Shown here in pieces: positions 1 through 12,900 of a stretch of DNA of 64,000 bases. The stretch lies in contig NC_058064.1 of NCBI RefSeq assembly GCF_020085105.1, positions 12,417,001 to 12,481,000 on the forward strand. The letters are read 5' to 3'. The notes beneath the pieces were generated by a model that had not been told where the DNA came from, ran no database searches, and worked only from the letters and a program-made list of their open reading frames with translations. The translations under genes and the position numbers were made by a program. The first letter of the stretch is position 1; the number at the start of each line of letters is the position of its first letter. This DNA is from Siniperca chuatsi (lineage: Eukaryota; Chordata; Actinopteri; Centrarchiformes; Sinipercidae).

Positions 1-3000
1 TGTGGTCAAATAATTTAGCTTGTAAAACTATATTAGTGCATTACTACATTAGTGCAATGCTGTGTTATCACAATTTTATGGAAGCAATAGGTAATTTTCC
101 TCAGTGTAAAACATGTGAAAAAAAGTGAAATAAGTTGTTACACAAGTACTAAAGATTTACTACCTATCGGGGTATTGAAAGTGATACAACAGTATAATAT
201 AGTAGTTTCATAGGTAACATTTTACACAGTAATAGTACTTAAACAAAAGCAATATGGTCTAGCTCTATAACATCAGTTGGTTAATGATTGGGGAATATAG
301 CTTAATATATATAGGTTTCTACTTAATAATTTAGTACAAATCTGAAAGTATAGTATTAAGCCTACAGTATAATAGAAATGGTACAAGTAATGCCACTATG
401 TACTACTACTAACTAGTTGTCATCTTGGTGGCCTGAAGCCAGAGGACCCAAACAAAAACACTATGACTGTCTGCGGTAGATAAGATTTTTTCATATTGTA
501 TCTTGAGCGTTATTACCCTTTCTGTTACACTAGAATGATATGCCATTTGTTTTGGTAACTTAAGGATGTGGGCAATCAATAGGGATTCAAGACAGCAGGG
601 TGTCCCTCAGCTGTTGGCAAGGCCATCAACAGGATCTAAGGAAAGATGCTGTCAAACCAGCCAATGAGCAAGAGAGTCGAACCCTACCTGGTAACTCATA
701 TTAATGAGAAACCTGTATCAACTAAGTGGCTTGAAAATGCAAAATGTGAACACAGTAAATATCCTCATTAAACTTTAACTGGAACACTACAGTTAGAGAT
801 TGAATTAGAGTATATGAGTATAGTGAGTATGGACTGGACACATAGTGAACAAATGAATGTGTTACACCTGTTGTAAAGGATCCTTCTTATTCTGGCAACA
901 TCTTGAGGTAATCGTGAAAAATATTTCATGTAGCCACCTGGTTAGGCAGCATTTGATAGATATCACGGGTAAAATAATATAAAAATGTTCTCTACCAATC
1001 CTGAATACATTCTACCAAATCAAATAAAGAAAAACACTCAACTCATTGAATGCAAAGTAGGTACAAAGTGTGGTCGTTGGGGGAATTTGAGAAGTTCTAT
1101 AAGAGTTATAATCCCTGCCAGCTCTTTCCTTTAGGCTCATGAGCGCTCTCAACAAAAGGTGCCCACCACTATCGCCTATACACAATTAACTAAAGCACCA
1201 GCATTATTCCATTATCATAAGAATGCTGTTTGCAATGGGGGGAGAAACTCCTCGGCATTCATGGACGTTGCCGAATGGAGCTGAGAGCTTTTATCTTCTC
1301 AATTACATGCAGGCTGCATTTATCACACCACATAGTGACATGTTTGGACACTTTTTGTGCATGAAAAATAATTAGTTTACGCTGGTAATTTAAATGGCCT
1401 GTTTATAATTATACCATGGGCTACAAGTGGGCCTGGTTTGGAGGGACTGGTGAAGATGCTGGAGATTAGGGTACAACTTGATTCCAGTGACATCCACAAG
1501 ACAAACAAGATGACCACATTAGACTGATCAAATCTTTTGTTTTTCCCTATTAGGCTTTCCAATAGGAGCAACTATTATGACCAAATCCCCAAACATTCAA
1601 TGTAATCAGATTTGTGCTCAAATTAAAGTCTATTTTCTTTGCATTTATTTCCTTGGATGTGTGAGTATCTGACATCTGTGGAAGTCGTGTTGGTAGCTGC
1701 TGTGATTATGAATTCGGCAGACAACCTGTGCAGTAATGTGTGTTCGTCCCAGTATCTGAATAAATGACGACTAAATAAGAGCAGTTCCTCACTTTGAGGT
1801 TAACATCATTTGTTCTGGATTGCATTTCTTCTTGAGTGCTTTTGATCTCATATGTGGCTGATGAGATTTGGGGTCGCGTGAGGTTAGGTAACTGACCACA
1901 AGGTGTCAATGTTGTTGGGAATGTGTTTTTCTGTCATTTCAGTCCATTAATGTAAAAAGCACAGAGGAAAGCAGCGGGTAGAAAATGCCAGCTGGATGTC
2001 ATGCTCAAATAAATCTAATTGGATGTAGCGATTTGTCTAGAGAGCGGTAATATATGGTAGTAGAGCCATCTGTACATGTAACTACAGCCACTGCTTCAGT
2101 GCTGTTTAATATGTTTGCCAAAGCATTTTGGGGTTTTTTACACAGGTCTCAGTATTTCAGACTTTCCACATACACAACCTCTTTAAAAATGTCCTAAAAC
2201 TGCCTAACATAATAGTAACAGGATACAATACACACAGTATGTTTTAGGCCCAATCTTTCCTCTTAAAAGAAAAATGATATTTGGAGTGCAGAACAGTGAT
2301 CATAAAAAAAAATAATGCAGCAGCTCCTTTTGTGGAAAAACTCTTATAAACTCCATCTGTGGAGCTACACATTGAGGCACCAACCATGACCATGCAGTGT
2401 TGTGAGTTTGCATTCATGTTTTCATGTGTGTTAGAACTTTTCTTCCCTCCCTGCCAAATGAGATTCTCCTTCTTTCTGACCTTTGTCACATGCCATCACC
2501 TTTTCTCAGATAATTACCATGAAAAAGGCCAAATGGGTGTCTCTCATTCAAACTACAGGACCTTAAGGACAATTTGACTTGCTGTTACTGTAATATCAAT
2601 CAAATGGCTTATAGTTTGTAGCCTACTATTGACATTTTTCACACGATCCCCAGCCTAAACTCTCAAAAACCAGAGAAAAACATCAACATTTGGGTTGAGG
2701 AGAGACTATAATCATTACACCCATCTATTGGGCCTGTTCCAAGACAGTCTACTGAGTTATGAGGATAACTTTTCTGAGTAAAACCTGGAACATGGACTAG
2801 TGTAAAAAGACTAGTTTGGTTCTCAGCAAAGTTATCCAGGTAACAGCCCCAAGGAGGCTTCTGCCATTAAGCAACCGTATAATCAAAAGCCGACAAATCA
2901 TCCTGAATCATCAGGGTTACAATATTCTGATCTTTTGAATCAGGATAGACTGTATATCTGACAGATCCCTGAACAGCAGACTCAGGGATTTGGGGTCAGG

Positions 3001-4999
3001 GGTTGCTCTAAACAACTTTCTACAGATGTTTTGAAAATCACATTTTTAGAAGGAAATTTAAAGAGACTATGTAACTTTTGAAAGAAGGAATAACACAATC
3101 TGCCACTTTGATATGAAAAGTTTACAGAGCTTTCGCTGTTGCAGCCCTACTTGGTCTGGTATGACCACTAGCTTACAGCTGCTAACATTAGCGAGCGATA
3201 GTAAACTTAAGGTAGACGTTGTTTAATCAATATTAAATGAGTCAGTTCACTGACCCCTCTATTTGTGGAACTGTTACACTATGTTTTACCATTTACCATT
3301 ATCCCATAATGTCTCCTTGTGGATACAGAGGACACTGTTCAGCAAAAGTTTAATAGTATTGCTTTAAGGTTTATCACAGACAGTATAGTACTTAAATGTG
3401 GGAATGTGGGAGAAGTATTTTCCCATCTTTTTGTGGTTAGCTGCAATCTCTCCATGGTCATCGTGTTTCTTTTTTTGTTCTGTTTTTTTTTTTAACTCTG
3501 CCGCTAGTCACCACTCTCTGGGGGTCTACAGTCACATCTGACTCAGACTTGAGGACAAATTAGCTGTTCTACACAACAGTGGCAAGAAGCACTTGCAAGG
3601 GCTTAACAGAAGGCAATTGTCAGTCATCACTGTTGGCAAAATGTTGGTAAAAAGATAAAAGAAATAATAAATATATGTTTGGTGTCAAGGAATCTGGGTT
3701 TTCGAATCCCCAGATATAAAATCACATTACTAGAATACATCGTTTTCTTTATTTTGCTGTACATTAATATGGTTTAATGTGCAATAACTGATCTTCATCC
3801 TTCCAGGGATGATGATACAGACTGGATGCCGCAAAACTGTAAAAAACAAAACAAAAACTGGATACCAAATTGATTGTGTGCACTGACAGAAGAGGGACAT
3901 TCTTTGAGTTTACCACGTTACTTTGGCACAGTCTGTAAATGAAGATGAACAGAAGGAATGTGTTGCTTAGTGTCATAGCAAAAAATGCATTTTTTACATT
4001 TTCATAAAGCTTCACAGGTAAGGACAAGTTTAAAAAAAAAAAAAAAAAAAAAATAGCACAGGAGGGCAAATGCTCAGCGCTGAGCAAATGTCTGACAGTG
4101 TCCTCTCAGGCTGAGTGGGGATTTTGTTGAATGACTGGCCAGAGCAGAGACATCTCAGTAGCCTGCTTTCCACTGTAAGCAATAACAACATAAAATCTCT
4201 GCTATAAAGAGAGAAAGGCAGTAAAATGGCACCTCAGAACATGACAATGCTTTATCATGGGTTCCCATGTTATCTATCTTACAGATGAACATTATGAAAG
4301 ACGATTTTGTCTATGTTGAAGCTGCATCATGAAAGGGTTGTCAACCACCGGAAGGGAAATTCTCTCACCATCTTCCTTGGAGATCAAGGGACGGCTACAT
4401 CACCAATGGGGTCTGGTCTGGGATTCAACATCATGCTCCAAGATGTTGAACTGTGATTAAAAGACTGAATTTCTAACGGTTGATAAGGGGTGGAATAAAG
4501 AATTAGCTTAGCTCCTACTACAAGCACCAAGAGGGACTCCCCAAAGATAACTTGTTATGCACTTAATTATGTGCTCCATAAAATGTGTTTTTCATTCCAT
4601 TTCCTTGCAGACAGAGGTGATTTGCCTGCTGAGCTATAGTGTCAAGAGAACAAATAGTGCTTTTGTATTATCAGCCTCATAACCTGGCAAGTCATCCTGC
4701 CGTGGAGAAGAAACTTCAGAGTAAATTAGGAAAGATCTACTTAGATTACACCGAAACACAAGTTAATAACAACATGCCATGTTTTAATTCAATACTGTAT
4801 ACTGCATGTGTTGTCCAACACAACCTGACATTGATTAGTAGAAATGGAAAGCTTTGAAAGGGTCTGAATGGTGCTGCAAGTCACTTTAATTTATGTGATA
4901 ACTGTTTTATCATAAGCAATGGATTAAAAAGAAAACACGACTAAATGTCGGCTGCGGCTATTGTCTTTGTGAGGTTGTACGTAGCAGCACTTTGACCTA

Positions 5000-5450
5000 A
5001 AGGCTAATGTCCACATGCTAACATGCTTATGTTTAGCAGGTATAATGTTTAACCATATACTGTATATACAGTCTGTGTTTACCATGTTCACCATCTTAGT
5101 TTAGTGTGTTAGCATGCTAACATTTGCTATTCATTTGTACAGCTGAGGCTGATGGGAATGTCGTTACTTTTAAAGGTTTAAGGCCATAAACAGTATTGGC
5201 CAAATGTTAATTTTTACCAGATGATGGTGCTGCATGAAAAATCAGGGGATCACCAAAGTTATTAGGATTGATCCTCTGGGGACCGTGAATATCTGTACCA
5301 AGTTGTATGTCCAATAGTTGCAAAGACATTTCACAAAACGCCCAAAACGTCAACATGCTGATAGCACTTCATCCAATAGTGACTGGTCCAGACTGAAATA
5401 TCTCAAAGTAGTGGACTGACTGAGCAGCATCCCCATCACTGGAGCCAGGA
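5000..5450 (+). repeat. interspersed repeat A, copy 1
   Basis: Shares with 10450-10875 and 51649-51965, in the same order: ACATGCT...TTTAGCAGGTAT, ACCATCTTAGTTTAGTGTG, TTAGCATGCTAACATTTGCT, GAGGCTGATGGGAATGTC and the TCCAATAGTTG-type block. Typical of an abundant percomorph repeat. No coding capacity. Confidence 0.75.
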
Positions 5451-6739
5451 TGCTAGGAAAAAATCCTCAAAACAAAAGTCACTAGTATTCTCAGATTTCG
5501 GCATGGAAGCAGACAGGCCTCAGCACAGTTCAGTGTTTTCACTCATGAAAATGGCAATTACAGATGCATCTGGTAAAGTGTAAGCACAAAATATATAATT
5601 GAAGCTCCTTTGTGAAACACTGACAGCCACAGAAGACTTCTTTGCTCCTTTCCAGCAACACAAAAACATCATTTAAAAAAAAACATTCAACAGATAGCTG
5701 CAATAATGACAATTAAAATATGCAAAACAAACAGACATTCATCATCAATGGGACTTTCCTTCCATTTCAAAAGCTGCATCTTTGATTTACAAATCACACA
5801 ACATCCACTTTCAATCATTTAATAAAAGCTTGGATATAAGACCTTTTTTTTTTTCCTTTTTCTTTTACAGCAAGTGTTCAGTTGTTTTGATGGGAAATCC
5901 ATTTTCTGATCCAACAGCAGTGAGAGTGAATAAAGCCTTACAACTCTTGCAAGGCATTTTTCAGACATTCAACATTCACCACAATTTGGATCAGCAACAA
6001 CAGTGCGCTGGTTTAGGGGCCAACTCACCAAGAATATACTCATCTTCTTTTACTGTAGTTGCCAGAAACACCTTTACAAATATATAGATAGATTCTTTTT
6101 TATATCTCAAATATTTACATAAATAGAAGTTGATTAAAGATCTGGGCATTATGACAAAGTGCAAAAAAGGAAGGGGGAGGGTTTTAAAAAACTGTTAATA
6201 CCTCCATAAACTTCAAGACAATATACAACTGCTCTGAAATCAACATCCATGAGCTTTGTCTTAATTTCAGCTGCAACAGATTGTAACTTCCCATTTCTAT
6301 TACTGTAAACAGTAAGTCAGGGTGGCATTTCATAACATCTTAGCACTAAGATCATCATCTTTCATCTGTAGATAAACGTGAGAAGATACTGAGGGAAAAA
6401 AATCTTGATGCCTAAACATAGATTCCCACTTAAACCATGGTTTTCAGCCATTAAGACATCTATATACTAGTACATCTGCTGGTATGTTGCATTAAACAGA
6501 GAAAATTGTGAAAAAAAGATTTGTAAATAATGTAATTGTAGGCATGTTAACCAGTTAACTGATAAACCATGTGTCACCACTGAGCCCGTATCACTAAATG
6601 AATCTAAGAGCTGTTAGACGATCTCACACACTGATGAATAAAGTGTCATCATGGGAAGCACTTGGGGAAAACATAACACAAATACAACTGATTATGTACA
6701 GTTCATTCATCATTAGTGCTCAGATGCTTTTGAGACAAA

Positions 6740-6770
6740 AAAAACAAACAAACAAACAAACAAACAAACA
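6740..6770 (+). repeat. CAAA tetranucleotide repeat
   Basis: About seven CAAA units after an A run. Confidence 0.9.
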
Positions 6771-7509
6771 TAAACCCCCCCAAAAAACAAATGAATCCTA
6801 GAATTTATTTCCACTGAAGCAGTTGGCAAGTACCAGGTGGGAGCATCGCTCACAGCTTCACGCTGCTATCAAGCAAATCAAAATGCTTTCAGTTACTTTA
6901 GCTTCCTCAGCAACACTGGATGAATAGACAGGGTTTCAGACATTTTGAAGGTTTTTACCACTTGTTTTTTGACATATTATGGCACGGCAAGGAAATCACC
7001 ACACATTTCCTGAATTTAAAATTTTTCTTGCACCTACACAATATGACATCCTCATTAAATTTAACCATGTTTGTGTTACTTTGGACATACTGCTGCTGCT
7101 AAAAAAAATGCACGAGATTGAATTTGTTAATCATGGATTTCCCCTTTAAAATCGGCACTTGTTTTGTGCACCTGATGTTGTATGTATGCATCTTGTACAT
7201 ATTTTAAAGGCTGACAGGAATGGCTGTGCTGCATTTTCAGTGCAGTGAGCTACTGAACCACCAGAGAAGAGAAATGGTACCAAGCGTGAGGGGTGCAGCT
7301 GAGAAGTACGTGAAGGCATTTTGACCTGGCTTTGATTTTACATACACAACTAGACCAATCGGTCCTGGAAGATAAAAACAGTTTAAAAAATATAACTATA
7401 GTTTTGAACACTGGAAGAAGTATGAAAAAGGGTGGAACCACAGGCAAACAGGAATGTGGGGCCCTTTGTATGAAAATACTAACCAGGGCCTGGTTTCACA
7501 AAATCAACC

Positions 7510-9906
7510 TTTATTCATTAACCAGATACAAATTGTGTGGTGGCGCAGAGAGCTAATAGAAATGTGAAGAGAAATACTAGTATAGAAACATGACCGTTAA
7601 CTGACATTTTAGACCATCATCTCGACAAGATCTAAAGAGGTTGAAGTCTTGACAAAAGCGATGAATGAGGTTTCACTAAAGTATTTTGGTCACGTGATGA
7701 CACATGAACCATCTCCATGGCAACTGAGTAAACTCCATCTGCTGATGAAGGCTGTAACTCGGTCCCAATATCAAACTGCATACTAATTCTATGCAAGTTT
7801 TGAGTATGTAGTGCTCACACTGGAAAAGTGACCACATCGAGTAGACTTACTTAAAAAAAGTCAGCAGGAAAATACAAAAATAATTTTTTGAGTGTGCGCT
7901 TGATGGACCTTTGTACGTTGCCACAGAGGAAATGGAGCTGCTCATTGTTGCAAAAAAAAAAGAAAGAAAAAAAAAGAAAAATGCGCAGGCAGCGGCGATA
8001 CAGCTCCAGAAAGATCTAGGAAAACAAAAAAATTCACTATAAAATGTTTGGAAATAATATTTAGCTTTCTCCTTGTAATTTGTAATATTAACTGGCAGTA
8101 GCTTTCCAAAGTTGCAAGTTGACTGACATCTGTCGGTGCATATATTGTATCATTTCCTGTATAAAACAGTTAAATTTGCGTATATTAACTGCAAAAAACA
8201 GTATGCAATAATGATTAGTAAAAAGTACATACTGTTAACAATTAGTAAATTTTATGGAATTGTATGGTCAGATGCGGTTGAAAGCTATGCGAGTATACTT
8301 TGAGTTAAGATATTTTTTGTCAGGCAACATAATTAGTTACTCTTAACTATTAGCTATTAGAACAGGCCTGAATAAAACAATTTTTAGAATTGACAACAGG
8401 TTGTTGTTGAGATGGAAATGACATACACAGCAGTCACAGTCATATTTGGCTGTGTTTGAGTATTAATTGGTATTAATTAAAAAACAAACTTGCTAATGAA
8501 CAAATTCTTGAAGATTTTGAGAAACCAGGCCAATCTCATCAATATTATTAAACACAGACCAAGGTAGGTGGGCAAAAATACTCCCTCTCTTTAGCTCATA
8601 TTTAGTAAAAGGGGACACTTATTAATAAATACAAAAATAACAACAGATATGTACACATTTTCAACAATATGAACTATCATAATACTTTCAACATTTCTTC
8701 AAAATGCCATAAAAATAATTTTTTGCTCAAAAAGTCTGTTAGCTCAAACCTCGATGGTCAGTTAGAAAACAAACATCATTTAAGAATGATAAATTATTAT
8801 ACAAAATAAAGATCCAACTCCGTAGTAATAATTCCTTTTTGGATGCAAGTCCTGACACACAGACAGGAGTTTGTGTTTCTTGCAACATTTAAAACCAGAA
8901 CAAAGAAAAACAAACAATCTTCAATTAAATCAGTTTTCTTCCTATATTGAAATACAATGCATTGACGTGGCGGCATTGGTAACACAGACATTTTTTCTTC
9001 CCTTGTGTGAACAGGTCCTCGTGTGGCACTGCTGGAGACTGCTCTGGAGTCAGTGAAGAGGGAAGGCAAGGGGAAGCGAGGGCAGTAAGTGCACTTTGAA
9101 CACGGGCATGCTGGGATGGACAGGGAGAGAGGGGGAGAAAGGAAAAAAAGAGAATTGTAGAAATGTTGACAAAGTTTTTTGATATAAAGAGTAGTAAAGA
9201 AAGATGGAGAGAAATAAAGAAAAAGGAAGAGGTTTAAAGAGGAGAAAAGGCTGGATAAAACCCAACTACAACTGCTGTTGTCTCGTCCCTCTTTGAGGAG
9301 GAAAAGCTAAAATCAAGAGAAAGACAGAAAAAGGGGCGTTGAGTTGAGGTGGCATAGCCGAAGGCTGAGTCCTATAGTAGTCGTGTCAGTAGGTCCTTCA
9401 ACCATCTAACTCCCATACACAATCACAATCTCTTTCCTTGTCAACTGACCGGGCACAGCAACCAGGAAAATGTTTAGAACAACCAGAAAATAAACTGATT
9501 GTAAAAAAAAAAAATGTCTCCCCAAAAATTGTACAGTGGTGGTATTATTGACAATGCCTTGAAAACTATGTGAGGCAAATTCCCTTTTCAGAGGATGAGT
9601 TTCTGGATTCCACTGTCTTGTTCTGAAAAAGACCGCGACCACAGTGGTGCACGGCAGCTTTTCATCAAAATGCTCCACAACAAGAAGGTGGACAGTGGCA
9701 GTGACTGCCAGCTAACTGTGGGTAGAGACTCCAGAGCCCCGATGTCACAGTGAGTGAACTGAACTGTCATTGGGTAAATATGGGTGACATCGCCGAGATG
9801 AAGCAGTCTGATTGGTGCTCTCAGTGGAAGAGCAGTGAGGTCAAAGGTCACAAACGGTAGTGGCCTGCACAGCTGCCCAACATTCAGTCCATGAAATTGG
9901 TTTCTG
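7510..9906 (-). other. atxn7l1: probable atxn7l1 3'UTR
   Basis: Non-coding, AT-rich stretch after the stop. The first AATAAA on the minus strand is at 7515-7510, followed by a T/G-rich stretch, so a 3'UTR of about 2.4 kb is plausible. Further signals at lower coordinates (for example near 6793) could give longer ends. It contains a purine-rich run near 9060-9260 and a poly-T tract near 9500 (minus sense). Transcript ends cannot be settled from sequence. Confidence 0.4.
7680..7800 (+). repeat. interspersed repeat B fragment
   Basis: Contains ACCATCTCCATGGCAACTGA and TAAACTCCATCTGCTGATGA, shared with 11125-11240 and 58370-58430. Confidence 0.5.
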
Positions 9907-9924
9907 TCAGTGATGCAACTTGGC
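9907..9924 (-). CDS. atxn7l1: atxn7l1 terminal coding micro-exon with stop
   Basis: The coding part is only 18 nt: Ala-Lys-Leu-His-His then TGA. Acceptor CTCTCCCTGCAG is strong and the phase (0) agrees with exon 11. Human ATXN7L1 also ends, as I recall, with a short tail after SRQ. The alternative is read-through of exon 11 into its intron (about 27 more codons), which looks non-conserved. Confidence 0.62.
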   Translation of the reverse strand, partial: AKLHH

Positions 9925-12900
9925 CTGCAGGGAGAGGAAGACAGAGACTTATTAACAGGCTTTCATTTATTATTGGTTCAGTGATGGGTTTACTGTGTGT
10001 AAAGAAACTGCTACATAAAACTTGGCAGTGGCCCAAAAATTTTACATGCCTTTAAAACTGCCTTTTCCTACCAAAACTGTGAATAAATGAAAGGCTGTTT
10101 GCGACTTTGTAAAATGCAACTGGCTTATGGTAACATTACCACAGCAACAAATGTTAGAGGTCACCTGTGTAAAATCAAGTAAGTTCTCATTCATTACAGC
10201 TTGATTTCTTGAGAAAGTAACAGCCCTAATGCATGTGAATTTGTTTGTTCACAGCAGTGATGTATTATTTCATATGATTGTGATTAGCTTTGCCTTTTTG
10301 GTTTTAGATTTCAGTAACAGAAAATTAATGATGGTTTGGTTTACTAAGAAAACTGACACTAATACTAGTATTTTTTTTGTAGCTCTGTGATTTTATCATT
10401 ATATCTGTTATAAGCGAGACTGCAGACAGTTTACCAAAGCTAAGAGCCTACAGCCACGCTAGCAGGTTTGAGCTAAGTGTAAATGTCAGCATACTAACAT
10501 GCTCACAATGACAATGTTAACATCCCGATGTTTAGCAGGTATTATGTTTACCATGTTCACCATCTTAGTTTAGTGTGTTAGCATGCTAACATTTGCTAAT
10601 TAGCACAAAACACAAGTACAGCTGAGGCTGATGGGAATGTCATTAATATTTGGTCATAAACCAAAGTATTGGACAGTTTAAAATTTTTACTTGATGGTGG
10701 CACTAGAGAAGTCAGAGGATCACCAAAGTCAGTAGGATTCATCTTCTGAGGACCATGAATGTATGAACCAAATTGCATAACGATGCATCCAATAGTTGTT
10801 AAGATATTTCAGTCTCGACCGACAGACCTTGCCATCCATGGAGCGTGCTGCTGTTAGCATGGATAAAAATGCTGGCTCTCCTAGTCTCAGCAATGTATGG
10901 TCCTTGCTGTTTACCCTCAGGAACCACTGGAATAACATGTATGAATGTTCATTCTTGTCCTTGGAAATAGTGGCTTGACAAAAAAGGTCAGCTTACTATC
11001 TTTTTCCAAAGCTTTCAACCACATCTTATGGTCTTCTTTAACGGACAGAGTTTGCTCAATTTTTATCATCGTAACCTGTGTCTCTGTTTAAGGACCACTT
11101 GTTATCACGTTGCCAGAGTTCCATTCTTAAGTCATGAGATGACAACTGAGCTATCTCCATGACAGCTGGGCAAACTCCATCCCCTGATGAAGATCATTAT
11201 ATGTGGTTAGATGTAGTAAGAGGATATTGAGTTAAGAAAATATTTTTAACTTCTTCCAAGCAATGGATGTGAAGGTGGTGTACAAATAGACTCTCAGTTG
11301 ACTGTAAGGTTGGTTTGACAATTCAGAATTGAGCACACCAAATTATACTCAGAGATATTCTTAGTAGTGGATAATAAAGAGACAGCCTGTATGTGACACC
11401 TACCTGTCTCTGGGACTCGGCCAGTATCCCCCCGCTGTCGCTCCCATTCCCAGAGAGGCTCTCCAACCCGCTCGGCCTGCTCAGCTTGCTGGCCTTTCCT
11501 CTGTAAGAGCTGGGACTCCTCCTCTTCCTCCCCTCTGCTCCCCCCCCATAAGCCAAGGGTCCGGAGGGGGGAGCTAGGGGCTGATGGGGGGTGGAGGCAG
11601 GCTCCCCGTTGGGTGAGTGGGGTATACTGGTCGCGCCAAGTTCCCGACTGGAGAGGACCAGAAGAGGAGGAAAATTGGCATTAATGACAAGTAGTAAACT
11701 GTACAGTAGGATCTATTTGGACTGATATAAATTCATCACAGCAGATTTTACAGTGCTGTATATTTTAGAGTAAAGCCAAGCACCTGTCATCACAGCCTCA
11801 GCACTGCTGGCACTGTCCTCTCTGTTTACACACTGCTCTACTTTTAATAAATCACCCTCTCAAGTGTTTCTCTACATACTGTACTATGTCGTGCTGAGCT
11901 GAGCCTGTATTGTGTTGTTTCTAGCCCTGGCTACAATCAAAATGTCCTTTATTAGACCAATAAAGATAATAGCGTTTTATTTGAGGTCATTATGTTGAAC
12001 ACATTTAGCCAATGCTCTTGTATAGAGGTACTTCTATCTTTTTATAAATCCTGTCATTCAATCCTGCAAACAAAGATCAAAATCACACTTTTAACAAGTT
12101 TTTGAAGATCTGAGGCTGATCACATGAATTTCTATGACTGTCTTAACTTTAAACAGCCCAGTACCCACCTGTTCTGTGAGTTGTGGCTTCGAAACCCATC
12201 GGCTCTAGATAGCCAGTCCTCTCCACCGCTCCAAAGAGCGCTTCCCCCACGCCCAAGTCCCTTTTTCCTGGCTGGGGTTGTTGCTGCTGTCCCTCCTGAA
12301 CCTTGTAATGCTGAATGATAACTGCTGCCGTTCCTCTTGTGATTATCCACAGTCGAAAACAAGGAAGAAGAAGAAAAGGATGGGGAGGAGTAGGAAGAGT
12401 TTTTTCTCTTCTTAGATCCCACTACAGAGTCCTCCATGTCTTTGGATGGGCGGCTGGCTTTATGTGTGCCGTTACGGGCTTTACCCAGTGCGGAAACTGG
12501 GGCGACTGGCTGTGCAGCGTCTCGAATGCTGAACACCCCAGCCATGGATGCAGACTGAGAATATGTGGCAGTGTAGGAGAGGGAGTTGGAGGGGGAGAAG
12601 AGGAGAGGAGAAGTGGCGTAGGTGGGAGAGGGAGTCTGTTGTGAAGTAACCGGGGAGGTACCAGAGGAGGAGAGTAGGCTCTCAGCAGCCAGAGGCACCT
12701 TCCTGAAACAGGAAGATGATCTTTTAAATGAGAAATGCTTCATTGTTCATATAGATTCAGAGTACTAATCTTTAAGTACTAATCAATATGTTGTGTTTTC
12801 CTGAACAATGGTTTTCTGTGTTTACATAATTTGGGATATTTAGCATGATTTTCTTCTGCCAATCCTGCATCTTTAACCTTTTCACTACTGTTGCTACTCA

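Larger units (their letters stand above)
1..7509. other. no gene recognised; AT-rich intergenic DNA or long 3'UTR
   Basis: No exon with conserved protein similarity or consistent splice phase was found on either strand. It holds a poly-A run (4032-4053), a CAAA tetranucleotide repeat (about 6744-6770), one copy of interspersed repeat A (about 5000-5450) and poly-T tracts. The right part could still be alternative 3'UTR of atxn7l1. Confidence 0.5.

Noticed and set aside
655..690. Possible tRNA or SINE B-box (GGTTCGACTC on the minus strand)
   Set aside because: No A-box, acceptor stem or cloverleaf could be found at the right spacing.
3690..3715. GGTTTTCGAATCCCCAG resembling a tRNA T-arm
   Set aside because: A short palindrome only; no tRNA-like fold or promoter boxes around it.
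5782..6087. 101-codon plus-strand open frame
   Set aside because: Includes a poly-Phe stretch from a T run, has no conserved motif, and lies in AT-rich non-coding DNA.
12315..12644. Plus-strand 109-codon open frame
   Set aside because: Lies wholly antisense to atxn7l1 exon 10, a GC-rich conserved exon; its protein is Gly/Val low complexity.
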